Part shown: positions 25,730 to 34,567 of the stretch, one piece after another
Position numbering within the stretch: position 1 is the first letter of the stretch
Layout of the letters: each line of letters starts with the position of its first letter
Assembly (NCBI GenBank): GCA_050015355.1
Contig: JBEKBO010000014.1
Coordinates: 1 to 63,213 of the forward strand
DNA from: CAWBRT01 sp050015355
GTDB lineage: Bacteria; Acidobacteriota; Terriglobia; Terriglobales; Acidobacteriaceae
Reading direction: 5' to 3'
DNA length: 63,213 nt
Notes under the pieces: model-generated
What the model saw: the letters and a program-made list of their open reading frames with translations, nothing else
Told to the model about the DNA's origin: nothing
The model's database searches: none
Position numbers and translations under genes: made by a program

Positions 25730-27139
25730 CTACAGGTCGAGATGCAGCCGCAGAGCCGGGACCAGCACAGGTCCTCGATCCCGGTTGTAGCCGGGATTAT
25801 TGATGTGCTGCAGATCAAACGAAGCAAAGATGCCGCGCCAAAGGTGCGCCGTATAGTAGAACTCGACGATGTTTTCGCGGCCATAGTTCAGGTTGCCGTC
25901 TCCCAGCAGAAAGCCCAGCCCGCCAAGCCGCAGGTACTCCTGGTGATCTTTCGAGATGCCGTTGCTGACAAAGGCCAGGCCCACCTTGTCCAGGCGGCGC
26001 TTCCAGCTTCTGCCGGTATAGTCGGCGCACAACAAGGCCGTGCTGTCGACTTCGGTATAGGCGAACGACTCGTGCCGCCCTTCGTTCCATCCCCAGCGGG
26101 CCCCGAGGCGCAGGTCGCGGGTCAACTCCTGCTCGGCATTGAAGCCAAATCCGTACTTAATAGTCCCCTGGCGGCGAGTGTTTTCGATGACCGGTGGAGC
26201 ACCGGTTCCCTGCGCAAGGGCAATCGACTGACGGTAGTCGCCCATGTTGGCGTGATTAACGTAGGAGAGCGCGCGAAAGGCCGTTTTGCGGTCCTTCAGC
26301 AACCTGGGGCGAAGCTCAAATTCCATGTTCTCCGCCCGCGCCCGCGCCACTTCGGCGTCGAGATTCTCGCCGTTGGCGACCTTGGGCATCAGCATCTCGC
26401 CGAAACGCACTCCCCAGTTGCGCTCTTCGTAGTCGAGAATCGCGCCATAGGTATAGCCGCGCGTGTTCGCCGCGTAATCGTAAGCTCCGTTGTTGTCGAC
26501 CGTCCAGTTCATAAACTGAAGATGGCTGTCGCTTGCCACCGAGTTCAGGTCGAAGTAGTCGGCCGCGCTGAACTTGCCGACGCGAAACTCAAGCCGGCGT
26601 GCCGGCAACTGCGTAGCCAGCGAAAGCGGGTTTCTCTCGGCGGCAATGTGCTCGCCGCTCAAGGCGAAGATGTGATGGTACATGACGCGGGCCATGTACG
26701 GCGCTTTGCCGAGCGTTGGGTTGCGCACGACATCGAGGTTGGTAAATCCCGCCAGCCCCAAACCATCGCTTATCCCACGGCCACCGGCCTCTTCCATGTC
26801 GAACAGGAGCTCGTCACTGGGCGTGATTTGCCAGCCGGTGTAGAGCGTCAGCACGCGCGACGTGGCGCTTTGCCCGAAACTACGCAGACTGTTGGTGCCG
26901 CTGTATTTTGCCGGAAACTCCGGATGTGCCTGGAAGATGAAATTCATCTGTCCGGAAACCCAGAAGCGGCTGGTGTCGGAATGAGGAAAGAGCGTGACGG
27001 GTGGATTGCTTTCCGAGTTCGGTTCCTCAGACTCGCCCGATTGTGCAAGCGTGGTCGAGCACATAAGCGCGAGGACCAGGAGCGTAAGCGGCAGGCGGAA
27101 TTTCAATAACCAGCGAAGATTCAAGAGAGCACCTTGCAA
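25730..27139 (-). CDS. OprB-like carbohydrate-selective outer-membrane porin
   Basis: The 469-residue protein starts with a basic stretch and a signal peptide ending near TTLAQ, then an aromatic-rich, alternating sequence with no cytoplasmic features, ending in the beta-strand LRLHLDL as outer-membrane barrels do. Patterns such as SGQMNFIFQAHPEF, TLYTGWQITPSDELLFDMEEAGGRG and the final NRDRGPVLVPALRLHLDL match the OprB/carbohydrate-porin family. It likely forms a sugar- or solute-permeable channel. It is followed closely by mfd but is probably transcribed independently. Confidence 0.82.
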   Translation of the reverse strand: MQGALLNLRWLLKFRLPLTLLVLALMCSTTLAQSGESEEPNSESNPPVTLFPHSDTSRFWVSGQMNFIFQAHPEFPAKYSGTNSLRSFGQSATSRVLTLYTGWQITPSDELLFDMEEAGGRGISDGLGLAGFTNLDVVRNPTLGKAPYMARVMYHHIFALSGEHIAAERNPLSLATQLPARRLEFRVGKFSAADYFDLNSVASDSHLQFMNWTVDNNGAYDYAANTRGYTYGAILDYEERNWGVRFGEMLMPKVANGENLDAEVARARAENMEFELRPRLLKDRKTAFRALSYVNHANMGDYRQSIALAQGTGAPPVIENTRRQGTIKYGFGFNAEQELTRDLRLGARWGWNEGRHESFAYTEVDSTALLCADYTGRSWKRRLDKVGLAFVSNGISKDHQEYLRLGGLGFLLGDGNLNYGRENIVEFYYTAHLWRGIFASFDLQHINNPGYNRDRGPVLVPALRLHLDL

Positions 27140-28038
27140 GAAGGCGTGAAAACAGCGCCTTCGAATGAGATCAATAGTCGAAAATGAAAATCATGTTCGA
27201 AATTGTGAATTCAGAATACCCGGCCCGTGCTGCTCTCGCAAAGCTTTTTCTCGCAACCACTCCGTGATTCTAGCCTTAGCCTGCCGCTCGGCCATTCACC
27301 TTAACCGCCGCAGTGGCTTGGGCTTTGTCGGATGTTCGCCGATTTCGCGAACCACTACGTTAATAAGTGATGGATATGGATGACGTTGGATGACGTATCT
27401 CATTGCTAGCTGTGCACGCCTTCCGCGCTAACGCGCGGAGGTGAGGCGATAGGCAGGACAAAAGCGTCTATCGGGTCACACGGCTTCTTCTACACTGGAT
27501 TCAGCCCAATCCCACGCAATGGCGGCGTGCGATTGGGACCGTTGCCGCCACTACTCGGAGGCGGATCATCTTGTTCGAATATGTCGCTCATACATCCTTG
27601 TGTGCTGGAGCGAAAAGAAAGGACGGAAACTACCTGCGAGGAAAACCCAGCGGAAGAACTACGGAAGCTGCATGGAACAGCGCCGCCGATCAGCTAACTT
27701 TCCCCACTCGTCCAAGTTTTAGCACCGCGCACCGTAAGAGGTCCGAAGACCTCAGCCACGTTAGGAAAACCCTTAATCCGGGAGTTCCTGTTTTACCGCT
27801 CAGGCAAACTTCTTTCGAAGTCGTCGGGCAGTGGCCTGTGTGTCGCGCAGGAGCCTCACCTACCGAGGAACCATGCGTACTGTAACGTCGGGACAACCAA
27901 CGTCAACGCCAAGGTACCCATGGCAGTATGCGCTTGTCAAGAAAAAAAGTGTATTGAAAGTGGCTTCCATTAAGCCAACCTGCTGGTCTCCCCGTAAATC
28001 GACAGATGGGGTAGCCGTAGGGGTATACACTAATCTAC
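27140..28038. other. Long intergenic region without a supportable gene
   Basis: These 899 bases are somewhat poorer in GC than their flanks and carry only short overlapping frames with no family resemblance or good RBS. The last 40 bases hold two GGGGTA repeats and a TATACA box ahead of the CsoR/RcnR-type gene. The rest may be decayed sequence. Confidence 0.5.
28007..28031 (+). promoter_or_regulatory. Candidate operator/promoter of the RcnR/FrmR-type repressor
   Basis: Two direct GGGGTA repeats about 10 bp apart and a TATACA hexamer lie immediately before the repressor start. G-tracts next to AT-rich steps are the usual recognition feature of RcnR/CsoR-family operators, so autoregulation is plausible. 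Confidence 0.4.
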
Positions 28039-28317
28039 ATGGCACACACCCTGAACGACAAAGAGAAGCTGATCTGGCGGGTACGGCGCATCCGGGGACA
28101 GGTCGAAGCCGTGGAGCGCGCCCTTAACGAGGAACAGGATTGTTCCGATGTGCTTCAGTTGATCACAGCCGCACGCGGCGCGATGAACAGCCTCATCGTC
28201 GAGGTCCTGGAGGGCCACATCCGCGAGCACGTGCTCGACCCCAAGCAGAAGCCCGATTCACAGCACGTCGCAGCAGCCGAGGAATTGATCGATGTGCTCC
28301 GCACTTACCTCAAGTGA
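28039..28317 (+). CDS. CsoR/RcnR/FrmR-family repressor
   Basis: The 92-residue all-helical repressor has His3, Cys35, His60 and His64 at exactly the positions used by RcnR for Ni/Co (and, in part, by FrmR for formaldehyde). CsoR-type copper sensors use a different Cys/His/Cys set. The lack of Pro at position 2 argues mildly for a metal sensor rather than FrmR, but no target transporter or formaldehyde dehydrogenase lies next to it. Given that the window encodes a Ni-enzyme-like CooS, a nickel-linked role is worth considering. It precedes hemL by 127 bases. Confidence 0.85.
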   Translation: MAHTLNDKEKLIWRVRRIRGQVEAVERALNEEQDCSDVLQLITAARGAMNSLIVEVLEGHIREHVLDPKQKPDSQHVAAAEELIDVLRTYLK

Positions 28318-28444
28318 GCAAGCCTTGTCTCCCTGGCATGAGAGAGCCGCGCAACCCGGCAGCCCAAGGCGGCTGCTATATTGAAATCTTGATGAATTCT
28401 TGCGCGCCGTGTCGATCACCCCGGAGCGCAGTTCAGGACGGCTT

Positions 28445-29746
28445 ATGGCCCGAAATCTCGATCTCTCACGCAAGCTCCAGCAAAGAGCCGAACGACTGAT
28501 CCCAGGCGGCGTTAATTCGCCGGTACGCGCCTTCCGCGCGGTCGGCGGCGAACCGCCCTTCCTGGTGCGCGGCGAAGGTGCCTACGTATACGATGCCGAC
28601 GGCAACGCATATATCGACTATGTTTGTTCCTGGGGTCCTCTGTTGCTTGGCCATGCGGCGGCGGAGGTTGTCGAAGCGGTAATCAACGCCGCCCGCAAAG
28701 GAACCAGCTTCGGCGCCTCGACTCCATCGGAAATCGAACTGGCCGAGGCCGTCATCGAGGCGTTTCCGTCCATCGCGAAGCTGCGCTTCGTCAGCTCCGG
28801 AACCGAAGCCACCATGTCGGCCATCCGCCTGGCCCGCGCTGCCACCCAAAGAAAATACATCATCAAGTTCGTCGGCTGCTATCACGGCCACACGGACGCG
28901 CTGCTGGTGAAGGCCGGTTCAGGGGTTGCCACCCTCGGCATTCCCGGCTCGGCAGGCGTGCCGGAGGAATTCGTTCAGTTCACGCTGGCGCTGCCCTTCA
29001 ACGATGCCAAGGCTGTCGAAGAAGCTTTTCACAAGTTCAAGGGGCAGATTGCCTGCATCATTGTGGAGCCCATCGTCGGCAATATGGGCTGCGTTCTGCC
29101 GCAACCGGGCTACCTGGAATTTCTGCGTGAAATCACTCGCCGCGAAGGCGCGTTGCTGATCTTCGATGAGGTCATGACGGGCTTCCGCGTGGCCTTTGGC
29201 GGGGTGCAGGAGTTGTACAAGATCAAGCCTGACCTGACGACGCTGGGCAAGATTATCGGCGGCGGACTGCCGGTGGGCGCTTACGGCGGCGCGGCGGAAA
29301 TCATGAACCTGGTCGCCCCGCTCGGCCCGATGTACCAGGCCGGCACGCTCAGCGGCAATCCGCTGGCCATGGCCGCCGGACTGGCGATGCTTGGCACGCT
29401 GCGCGACCACCGCCAGCAGCTTTACCCGCGCCTGGAAAAGCTCACTACCACGCTCGTCAACCGGGTGGTCGATGCCGCGCGCGAGGCCGGCGTCCACATT
29501 ACCGCCAACCATGCGGGGTCTATGTTCACGTTCTTCTTCGTCGATCACGCGGTCACGGACTGGGACAGCGCCGCCGTCTGCAACACCGGGCAGTTCGGCC
29601 AATTCCACCGGGCAATGCTGGATGCGGGTGTCTGGCTGCCGCCCTCGCAATTCGAAGCCGCCTTTATGAGCACAGCGCATACGGAAAAAGAGATCGAGCA
29701 GACGGTTGCCGCAGCCAGAGAGGCGCTGGCGATGGTCAGTGCGTAA
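28445..29746 (+). CDS. hemL: Glutamate-1-semialdehyde 2,1-aminomutase
   Basis: The 433-residue PLP enzyme converts glutamate-1-semialdehyde to 5-aminolevulinate, the committed tetrapyrrole precursor in the C5 pathway. Typical elements are RLIPGGVNSPVRAF at the N-terminus, FVSSGTEATMSAIRLAR for phosphate binding, YHGHTD, DEVMTGFR with the PLP-contacting Asp, and the Schiff-base Lys in TTLGKIIGGGLPVGAYGG. ATG 28445 (MARNLDLSRKL) matches the usual start. It supports haem supply for the cytochromes found elsewhere in the window. Confidence 0.96.
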   Translation: MARNLDLSRKLQQRAERLIPGGVNSPVRAFRAVGGEPPFLVRGEGAYVYDADGNAYIDYVCSWGPLLLGHAAAEVVEAVINAARKGTSFGASTPSEIELAEAVIEAFPSIAKLRFVSSGTEATMSAIRLARAATQRKYIIKFVGCYHGHTDALLVKAGSGVATLGIPGSAGVPEEFVQFTLALPFNDAKAVEEAFHKFKGQIACIIVEPIVGNMGCVLPQPGYLEFLREITRREGALLIFDEVMTGFRVAFGGVQELYKIKPDLTTLGKIIGGGLPVGAYGGAAEIMNLVAPLGPMYQAGTLSGNPLAMAAGLAMLGTLRDHRQQLYPRLEKLTTTLVNRVVDAAREAGVHITANHAGSMFTFFFVDHAVTDWDSAAVCNTGQFGQFHRAMLDAGVWLPPSQFEAAFMSTAHTEKEIEQTVAAAREALAMVSA

Positions 29747-29771
29747 GCCCACATCTGCAACAGAAGAACTA

Positions 29772-29804
29772 CCCCACATCTGCCAACGACGGGCAGATAT
29801 GGGG
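29772..29804. repeat. Hairpin of the C4/G4 family
   Basis: CCCCACATCTGCC and GGCAGATATGGGG pair except for a C.A that becomes G.U on the minus strand; loop cgtcgtt in that orientation. It lies between the convergent hemL and deacetylase genes. A partial copy of the left arm lies just before it (near 29749). The left flank resembles that of the copy at 32687. Confidence 0.85.
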
Positions 29805-29839
29805 TACCCGGCTTGAGACATAAGAATGTAGCTTTCTCG

Positions 29840-30559
29840 TCAGTCTGCGCTACCGCCGTCCATCATCTCCGGCACGGTGACGAATTTGTAGCCCTCGCCC
29901 CGGTAGCGGCGCACGATCTCGTCGGTGGCGCGTACCGAGTGCGAGCGATCGGTTCCCATCCGCAGATGTCCTCCGTCGTGCAGCAGGATGACGTCTCCGC
30001 CCTTGATTTGCGAAACGGCGCGCTCGACGATGCTTTCGTGCGACCGGGCACTCCAGTCGGAGCAACTGACGCGCCACATGACCGGCACCATGCCGTATTC
30101 GCGCACCACGGAGAACGTTCCCGGACGCCGCCCGCCGTACGGCGGACGAAACAGTTTGGGCTGGACGCCGGTGGCCGCTTCAATCGCCCGCGACGCTTTC
30201 TCGAGCTGCTGCCGAAGCTGCGCTGCGGAGAGAAAAATCAGGTTCTGATGGGTGTAGCAGTGGCTCCCGATGGCATGGCCGGCTTCGGCGACGGCGCGCG
30301 CCAGCGCGGGGCGTTCGGAGACGAACTGCCCCAGCAAAAAGAAAGTCGCCTTGACGCCGTGCTTTGCCAGGACTTCGAGCAATTGCCCGGTATACGGATC
30401 GTTGGGGCCGTCGTCATAGGTGAGCGCGAGCGTGCGCGTACCCGGAGCTGCGCCGTTGAAGTTCGCGCCGTAGAACTGCGACCACGGAACCATGGTGTGC
30501 AGTCCGGCAAACGTAGCCCCGGCGGCAACTGCGGCGATCCCTGCGAGTGCGCCTACCAT
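29840..30559 (-). CDS. Polysaccharide deacetylase (NodB-domain) family protein
   Basis: The protein has an N-terminal hydrophobic segment (MVGALAGIAAVAAGATFAGL) that serves as signal or anchor, then a NodB domain: TYDDGP with the catalytic base and metal Asp, SHCYTHQ with the metal-binding His pair, RPPYGGRRPG and the C-terminal LLHDGG. Members remove N- or O-acetyl groups from peptidoglycan or other polysaccharides outside the cytoplasm. ATG 30557-30559 begins at the hydrophobic segment; an in-frame start at 30589 would add 10 residues. Confidence 0.9.
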   Translation of the reverse strand: MVGALAGIAAVAAGATFAGLHTMVPWSQFYGANFNGAAPGTRTLALTYDDGPNDPYTGQLLEVLAKHGVKATFFLLGQFVSERPALARAVAEAGHAIGSHCYTHQNLIFLSAAQLRQQLEKASRAIEAATGVQPKLFRPPYGGRRPGTFSVVREYGMVPVMWRVSCSDWSARSHESIVERAVSQIKGGDVILLHDGGHLRMGTDRSHSVRATDEIVRRYRGEGYKFVTVPEMMDGGSAD

Positions 30560-30952
30560 GCTGCATCGATTGTACTTCCACCCCAGCAACGGCGAAAGCA
30601 GCCGTCGCCGGGGACCTCGGTGAGCGCCAAAATGGTTTTCAGCGGAAGCCGCTAGCCCGGAACGAAACCGTCTCTTGATGTCGTATCATCGAACGTAGCG
30701 GCATGCGCGCCGGGAAGACCGTCACTGATGCCGTTTACTAATCGCGCAATTGCATCCGCGCACCAGCAGAGATATGCTGCCCTCACACCGGTAATTTTGG
30801 AATCGACATGCCGGGAATCCTGTGCAGGAAAACTGGCTAGAGCGGTCCAGAATAGGTGTATGCCGGAGCTATCAACGCCGGGCGCGCGCCCGGCTGCTTC
30901 ATGGGAAATACCTTTCGCGAAATTGGTCTAAGCTGGAGGCTGTCTCAGTCCG
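30560..30952. other. Intergenic region
   Basis: Apart from one C4/G4-family hairpin (30581-30613), I see nothing supportable here. It separates the divergent deacetylase and nucleoside-kinase genes. Confidence 0.5.
30581..30613. repeat. Hairpin of the C4/G4 family
   Basis: CCCCAGCAACGGC and GCCGTCGCCGGGG pair except for two A.C positions that become G.U on the minus strand; the loop there reads tgctttc. It lies about 22 bases upstream of the deacetylase start. Confidence 0.75.
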
Positions 30953-31627
30953 ATGGCGAACTTTTTTGAACCACCGCGCTATATAGCTGTTGAAGGTCCG
31001 ATACGAGTCGGCAAGAGCACTCTTGCGCGGATCATAGCCGAGAATCTGCGCGGGCAATTGATCCAGGAGCCCGAGGACAACCCGTTTCTCGACGCCTTCT
31101 ACGAGGGCGCTCCGGGAGCCGCTTTCCAGGCGCAGTTCGCCTTCCTGGTCAAGCGCTTCGAGCAACTGCGCACGCTCGACATAGGCCCGAAATCACAGCG
31201 CGTGATCGTGGCCGATTACGTTTTCGAGAAGGACAAGATCTTCGCCAACCTCAACCTCAGCGATACCGAACTGGAAGTCTACGACCGCTATTACAAGTTC
31301 TTCCGCACCCAATTGCCCGCGCCCGACCTGGTGATCTACCTGCAGGCTTCCACCGATGTGTTGCGCAAGCGTCTGCGCAAAAAGAACGCCGCCGGCGAGC
31401 GCGCCATCGGCATGGAATACATCGCCGAGGTCAACAAGGCGTACGAGCATTTCTTTTTTCACTACAGCGCTTCAGACCTGCTGGTGGTCAACACCTCGGA
31501 GATCGACTTCGTCGAACACAGCGACGACCTCGATAAATTGCTGCGCCGCGTAAGTGAACCCATCCGCGGGACACAGTACTTTCTCCCACTCGGCGGCGCC
31601 GAAGACGCGGGGACGGCCGGGGCGTAA
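30953..31627 (+). CDS. Deoxynucleoside kinase
   Basis: The 224-residue kinase has the P-loop EGPIRVGKSTLAR (normally GPIGVGKT), the QEPEDNPFLDAFYEG substrate segment, ADYVFEKDKIFA in place of the DRS motif, and the lid LRKRLRKKN. This matches the deoxyadenosine/deoxyguanosine kinase family, which salvages deoxynucleosides with ATP. In related genomes this gene often sits directly ahead of panB-panC. Here the panB that follows is broken and two unrelated genes intervene. Confidence 0.9.
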   Translation: MANFFEPPRYIAVEGPIRVGKSTLARIIAENLRGQLIQEPEDNPFLDAFYEGAPGAAFQAQFAFLVKRFEQLRTLDIGPKSQRVIVADYVFEKDKIFANLNLSDTELEVYDRYYKFFRTQLPAPDLVIYLQASTDVLRKRLRKKNAAGERAIGMEYIAEVNKAYEHFFFHYSASDLLVVNTSEIDFVEHSDDLDKLLRRVSEPIRGTQYFLPLGGAEDAGTAGA

Positions 31628-31653
31628 CCTCGCACGGCGTGAGAGATACCGAA

Positions 31654-32697
31654 ATGGATTCTGCGCAACTTCAGTCTCAAGCGGACCGTATTCTCGACAG
31701 TCACCTTCAGGGGCTGAGGGAAACTTCGTACACCATTGACAACCTGATCGCCTTGCTCACAACTGCACAGGAGCAGAAATCACTCTTATTGCATTACTTG
31801 TGGGATGACCGGCTAGTTTCCGCCCTGTACAAACCGCCGGTGAAGCTCGCATCGGGACGGGTGCGCGAGCCTAGCGTGATCGAAGTCATAATGTGTGTTT
31901 TTGCTCAGCTTGGGGAAGCGCAAAAGCCATTCCTGCAGCTCTTTGGGCACTTCCACTCCGATCAGCCGATTTTGGTGGAGAATTGGATCCAGCAGGTCAT
32001 TCCCACTATGACGTTTGCGCTGCATGGCCACCGTAACCATTTCTCCTCGGACTTTCTTTCTTCCCTGAAGGTGCAGTGCGAGCTATATCTCGATGACCGC
32101 CGTCGCCGACTAATCGGCATCGACCATCTGGATGAGAGATTTATTTTAGCGGCCAAGCAACTAAGGGACGCAATCGAGGAGATTGAGTTTTCCAAGTTTG
32201 AAACGAAGCTGAAGGCATCTGCGAAAATGATTGGCAGCCGCAAATCGCATCTTGTGGCACGTCCGGAAAACTTCACGGAACAAATACCTGCCGAGATTGC
32301 GCGCGCCCTGTCGAAAGCGGAAGAGCATCTCCGGCAAAAGGGAGAATTCGATCCAAAGATTGCAGGCGACCTGCTTCGTGCTTCGATGGAGGAGGCACAC
32401 CGTGCCATTGTTAATGATTTGTCCCCGGCCAAAGCTCCGTATTCCGGCCCGGATAAGGATGGTGCCCGGCGTGAGTACCTGCTGAAACAAAGATTCATTT
32501 CGCCAGCAGAGGAGCAGTTTTTCAGCTGCGTTTACAGCCTGATTTCGAAAGAGGGTTCTCACAGGCTCATTGCGCCGAGAGAAACGGTTCTGCTTATGCA
32601 CCAGACGGTCGCAGGCTATATTCAGCTACTCTTTCGACGACTGCCAAGTTGGAAGAGCCGGAATGCCCCACGATTAGAAGAAACTACCCCACGTTAG
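31654..32697 (+). CDS. Hypothetical protein, possibly acquired
   Basis: I do not recognise this 347-residue, mostly helical protein. It has no signal peptide or membrane segment. Its codons are visibly less GC-rich than those of the neighbours (frequent AAA, TTT, ATT), and it interrupts what is usually a nucleoside-kinase/panB/panC row, both signs of transfer. The stop codon lies within the left arm of a C4/G4-family hairpin, so the C-terminus was probably created by that element. ATG 31654 is preferred over the GTG at 31639. Confidence 0.75.
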   Translation: MDSAQLQSQADRILDSHLQGLRETSYTIDNLIALLTTAQEQKSLLLHYLWDDRLVSALYKPPVKLASGRVREPSVIEVIMCVFAQLGEAQKPFLQLFGHFHSDQPILVENWIQQVIPTMTFALHGHRNHFSSDFLSSLKVQCELYLDDRRRRLIGIDHLDERFILAAKQLRDAIEEIEFSKFETKLKASAKMIGSRKSHLVARPENFTEQIPAEIARALSKAEEHLRQKGEFDPKIAGDLLRASMEEAHRAIVNDLSPAKAPYSGPDKDGARREYLLKQRFISPAEEQFFSCVYSLISKEGSHRLIAPRETVLLMHQTVAGYIQLLFRRLPSWKSRNAPRLEETTPR

Positions 32698-32719
32698 CCA
32701 AAAGCGGGCGAACGTGGGG
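32687..32719. repeat. Hairpin of the C4/G4 family
   Basis: CCCCACGTTAGCC and GGCGAACGTGGGG pair at 12 of 13 positions. On the minus strand the loop is cgctttt, identical to that of the copy at 20713. It contains the stop codon of the preceding gene. Confidence 0.8.
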
Positions 32720-32885
32720 CACCATGCCTTTCTAATGACTTGTGGGCCACACACGTCCCCGGCCCGCCCTGGTTGCGCGCGAGTTTCCCCGCGCCTACAA
32801 TATCCTTGAGTCCTTGAGCTGGCGCTCTGAGCCGGCCGGGACATAACAGGCGGCATCCGCTGGGCGGAGCTGCACTGGAGGCTGT

Positions 32886-33029
32886 GTGAGCATTACTAGT
32901 GCCGATTTCCGTTCCAAGATCACCACCCACATTCTGGCGGAGAAGAAGCTGAACCGTGAGCGGATCACCGCTCTCACCGCCTACGACTATGCAACCGCCC
33001 GCCTGCTCGACCAGGCCGGCGTACAGTGA
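32886..33029 (+). pseudogene. panB: panB remnant (N-terminal 47 codons)
   Basis: The frame from GTG 32886 encodes an N-terminus that matches 3-methyl-2-oxobutanoate hydroxymethyltransferase (RITALTAYDYATARLLDQAG), then ends at TGA right where the active-site region should begin. Nothing downstream in any frame resumes PanB. A 30-bp tandem duplication begins at the break. Since panC follows 680 bases later, this is the left end of a former panBC operon whose panB body was replaced or deleted. GGAGG (32877-32881) precedes the start. Confidence 0.8.
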
Positions 33030-33085
33030 ATAAGCGATGAGCCTACCAAGGCGTGGTGAATAAGCGATGAGCTTGCCAAGGCGTG
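33026..33085. repeat. 30-bp tandem duplication at the panB break
   Basis: Two adjacent 30-bp copies (33026-33055 and 33056-33085) match at 28 of 30 positions. Each contains the start codon context ATGAG(C)(C/T)T. The second start opens the hypothetical gene at 33067, while the first leads into a nine-codon frame. The left edge is also the end of the panB remnant. Confidence 0.85.
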
Positions 33086-33681
33086 CGTTCCCGGTCTTGT
33101 TTTGTCTGCTGCTGGCCTCGATCTTGCAGGCTCAGACGGCGCCGCCGCGCTGGACCCGCTATTGCTTGCAACTCGGCGGCTTCTGTTTCGACCACCCGGC
33201 CGGGTGGACCGATCTTGGAGCTGTCTACAACGGCGCGGGCGTGGTGTTTGCCGAGCCCAACAAGGAACGGGCGCAGACAGACTGGAATCACATTACGGCG
33301 GCTGCGCTCGATCTTCCCGATCCCGCCGAGGGCAGCGAGCGCCCGTCCATGAATGACTTGATCAACCAGGTGATGAAGCCGCCCGAGGGCGCCGCGATGC
33401 ATACGGTTGAGCGCAGGGAGACCATGGTTGGCGGCTACCCCGCGCAGGTGATCACCGCCGAAGTGCAGGAACAAGGGAAAGCGGTTGCGACCGAGCAGGT
33501 GGCATTCATCGATGCTGACGATGTTCTTTACACCGTGGCTTTGCGATGCACGCCCGCCGACTACCGGCGATTGAAGCCGGTTTTCCTGCAGGTGCTGAAG
33601 AGCTGGCGTGAGCTGCCTCCGCCACCAACTCAGCCGGGCGCCGGCGCCGCTCCGAAGTCAGACGCCGAACAACCGAAGTAG
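33067..33681 (+). CDS. Exported hypothetical protein
   Basis: The 204-residue protein has a signal peptide (RRAFPVLFCLLLASILQAQ), a compact domain beginning CLQLGGFCFDHPAGW with two nearby cysteines, and a Pro/Ala-rich tail. The middle resembles small secreted or lipoprotein-like domains (PsbP/DUF1795-like layout: beta-rich, ending in a helix SWREL), but I cannot name it with confidence. There is no RBS at the duplicated start. It separates the panB remnant from panC. Confidence 0.7.
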   Translation: MSLPRRAFPVLFCLLLASILQAQTAPPRWTRYCLQLGGFCFDHPAGWTDLGAVYNGAGVVFAEPNKERAQTDWNHITAAALDLPDPAEGSERPSMNDLINQVMKPPEGAAMHTVERRETMVGGYPAQVITAEVQEQGKAVATEQVAFIDADDVLYTVALRCTPADYRRLKPVFLQVLKSWRELPPPPTQPGAGAAPKSDAEQPK

Positions 33682-33708
33682 ATTCACCTCCGTGGAGGAA
33701 AGGCGAGA

Positions 33709-34566
33709 ATGCAGGTTTTCGAAAAGGTTGCGGCCATGCAGCAGGCGTGCCGCGAGTTGCGCCAAAGCGGCAAGACCCTGGGCTTGACGCCGACCATGGG
33801 AGCGCTTCATGCCGGTCACCTGTCTCTGGTGCGCGCGGCACGCGCGCAGTGCGACGTGGTTGCCACCTCGATTTTCGTAAACCCGCTTCAGTTCGGACCG
33901 AAAGAAGATCTTGCCAGGTATCCCCGAAGCTTCGAGCGAGACTGCCGGCAACTGGTCTCCGAGGGCGTCGAACTGCTGTTTGCGCCGACGGTCGAGGAGA
34001 TGTATCCGCCGGGTACGAGCACCGTGGTTCATGTCGAAGGATTGAGTGAAAAGCTGGACGGAAAGTCGCGTCCCGGCCATTTCCGCGGAGTGGCTACGGT
34101 GGTGGCGAAGCTGTTCGAAATCGTGCACCCGCACTATGCTTTCTTCGGACAAAAGGACGCGGCTCAGGTCGCGGTGCTGCGCAAGATGGTCCGCGACCTG
34201 GACATGGATGTGCAAATCGTCGTCTGCCCCACCATTCGCGAAGCCGACGGTCTCGCCATGTCTTCACGCAACGTTTGCCTTTCGCCCGAGCAGCGCCAGC
34301 AGGCGCTCTGTCTTTGGCGTGCGCTTAGCCACGTGCAGAGTCTGGCCGCGGCGGGCGAACATGACCCCGGCAAGCTCATCGGCGCGGCCCGGCAGGTGAT
34401 CGCCGCCGAAGCGGCGGCACGACTCGATTACGCCGAGATTGTCGATCCCGACACGCTCGATCCGGTCAGCGATCTGAAACGCGACACGCTGGTTGCGGTT
34501 GCGTGCTTCATCGGCAAAGTGCGGCTGATCGACAACATTCTGCTGCCGGCGGAGCCGGGAATCTGA
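33709..34566 (+). CDS. panC: Pantothenate synthetase
   Basis: The 285-residue enzyme joins pantoate and beta-alanine using ATP. The HIGH-like motif is in TMGALHAGHLSL, followed by FVNPLQFGPKEDLARYPR, the pantoate-binding segment RPGHFRGVATVVAKLF, FGQKDAAQVAVLRKMV and the KMSKS-like loop AMSSRNVCLS. Length and motifs are normal, so it should be functional. Its usual partner panB is broken upstream, so pantoate must be supplied by a panB elsewhere or from outside. GGAGGAAAGG precedes the ATG. Confidence 0.95.
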   Translation: MQVFEKVAAMQQACRELRQSGKTLGLTPTMGALHAGHLSLVRAARAQCDVVATSIFVNPLQFGPKEDLARYPRSFERDCRQLVSEGVELLFAPTVEEMYPPGTSTVVHVEGLSEKLDGKSRPGHFRGVATVVAKLFEIVHPHYAFFGQKDAAQVAVLRKMVRDLDMDVQIVVCPTIREADGLAMSSRNVCLSPEQRQQALCLWRALSHVQSLAAAGEHDPGKLIGAARQVIAAEAAARLDYAEIVDPDTLDPVSDLKRDTLVAVACFIGKVRLIDNILLPAEPGI

Positions 34567-34567
34567 G

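Noticed and set aside
25577..27109. A 510-codon frame opposite the porin gene
   Set aside because: It is the complement of a gene with signal peptide and barrel features; no family resemblance and no plausible start.
27165..27885. Three short plus-strand frames in the gap before the CsoR-type gene
   Set aside because: They overlap one another in different frames, lack ribosome binding sites and show no known family.
33027..33029. TGA ending the panB fragment, considered as a third selenocysteine codon
   Set aside because: The codons after it do not resume PanB in this frame, and the duplicated 30-mer begins there; truncation explains it.
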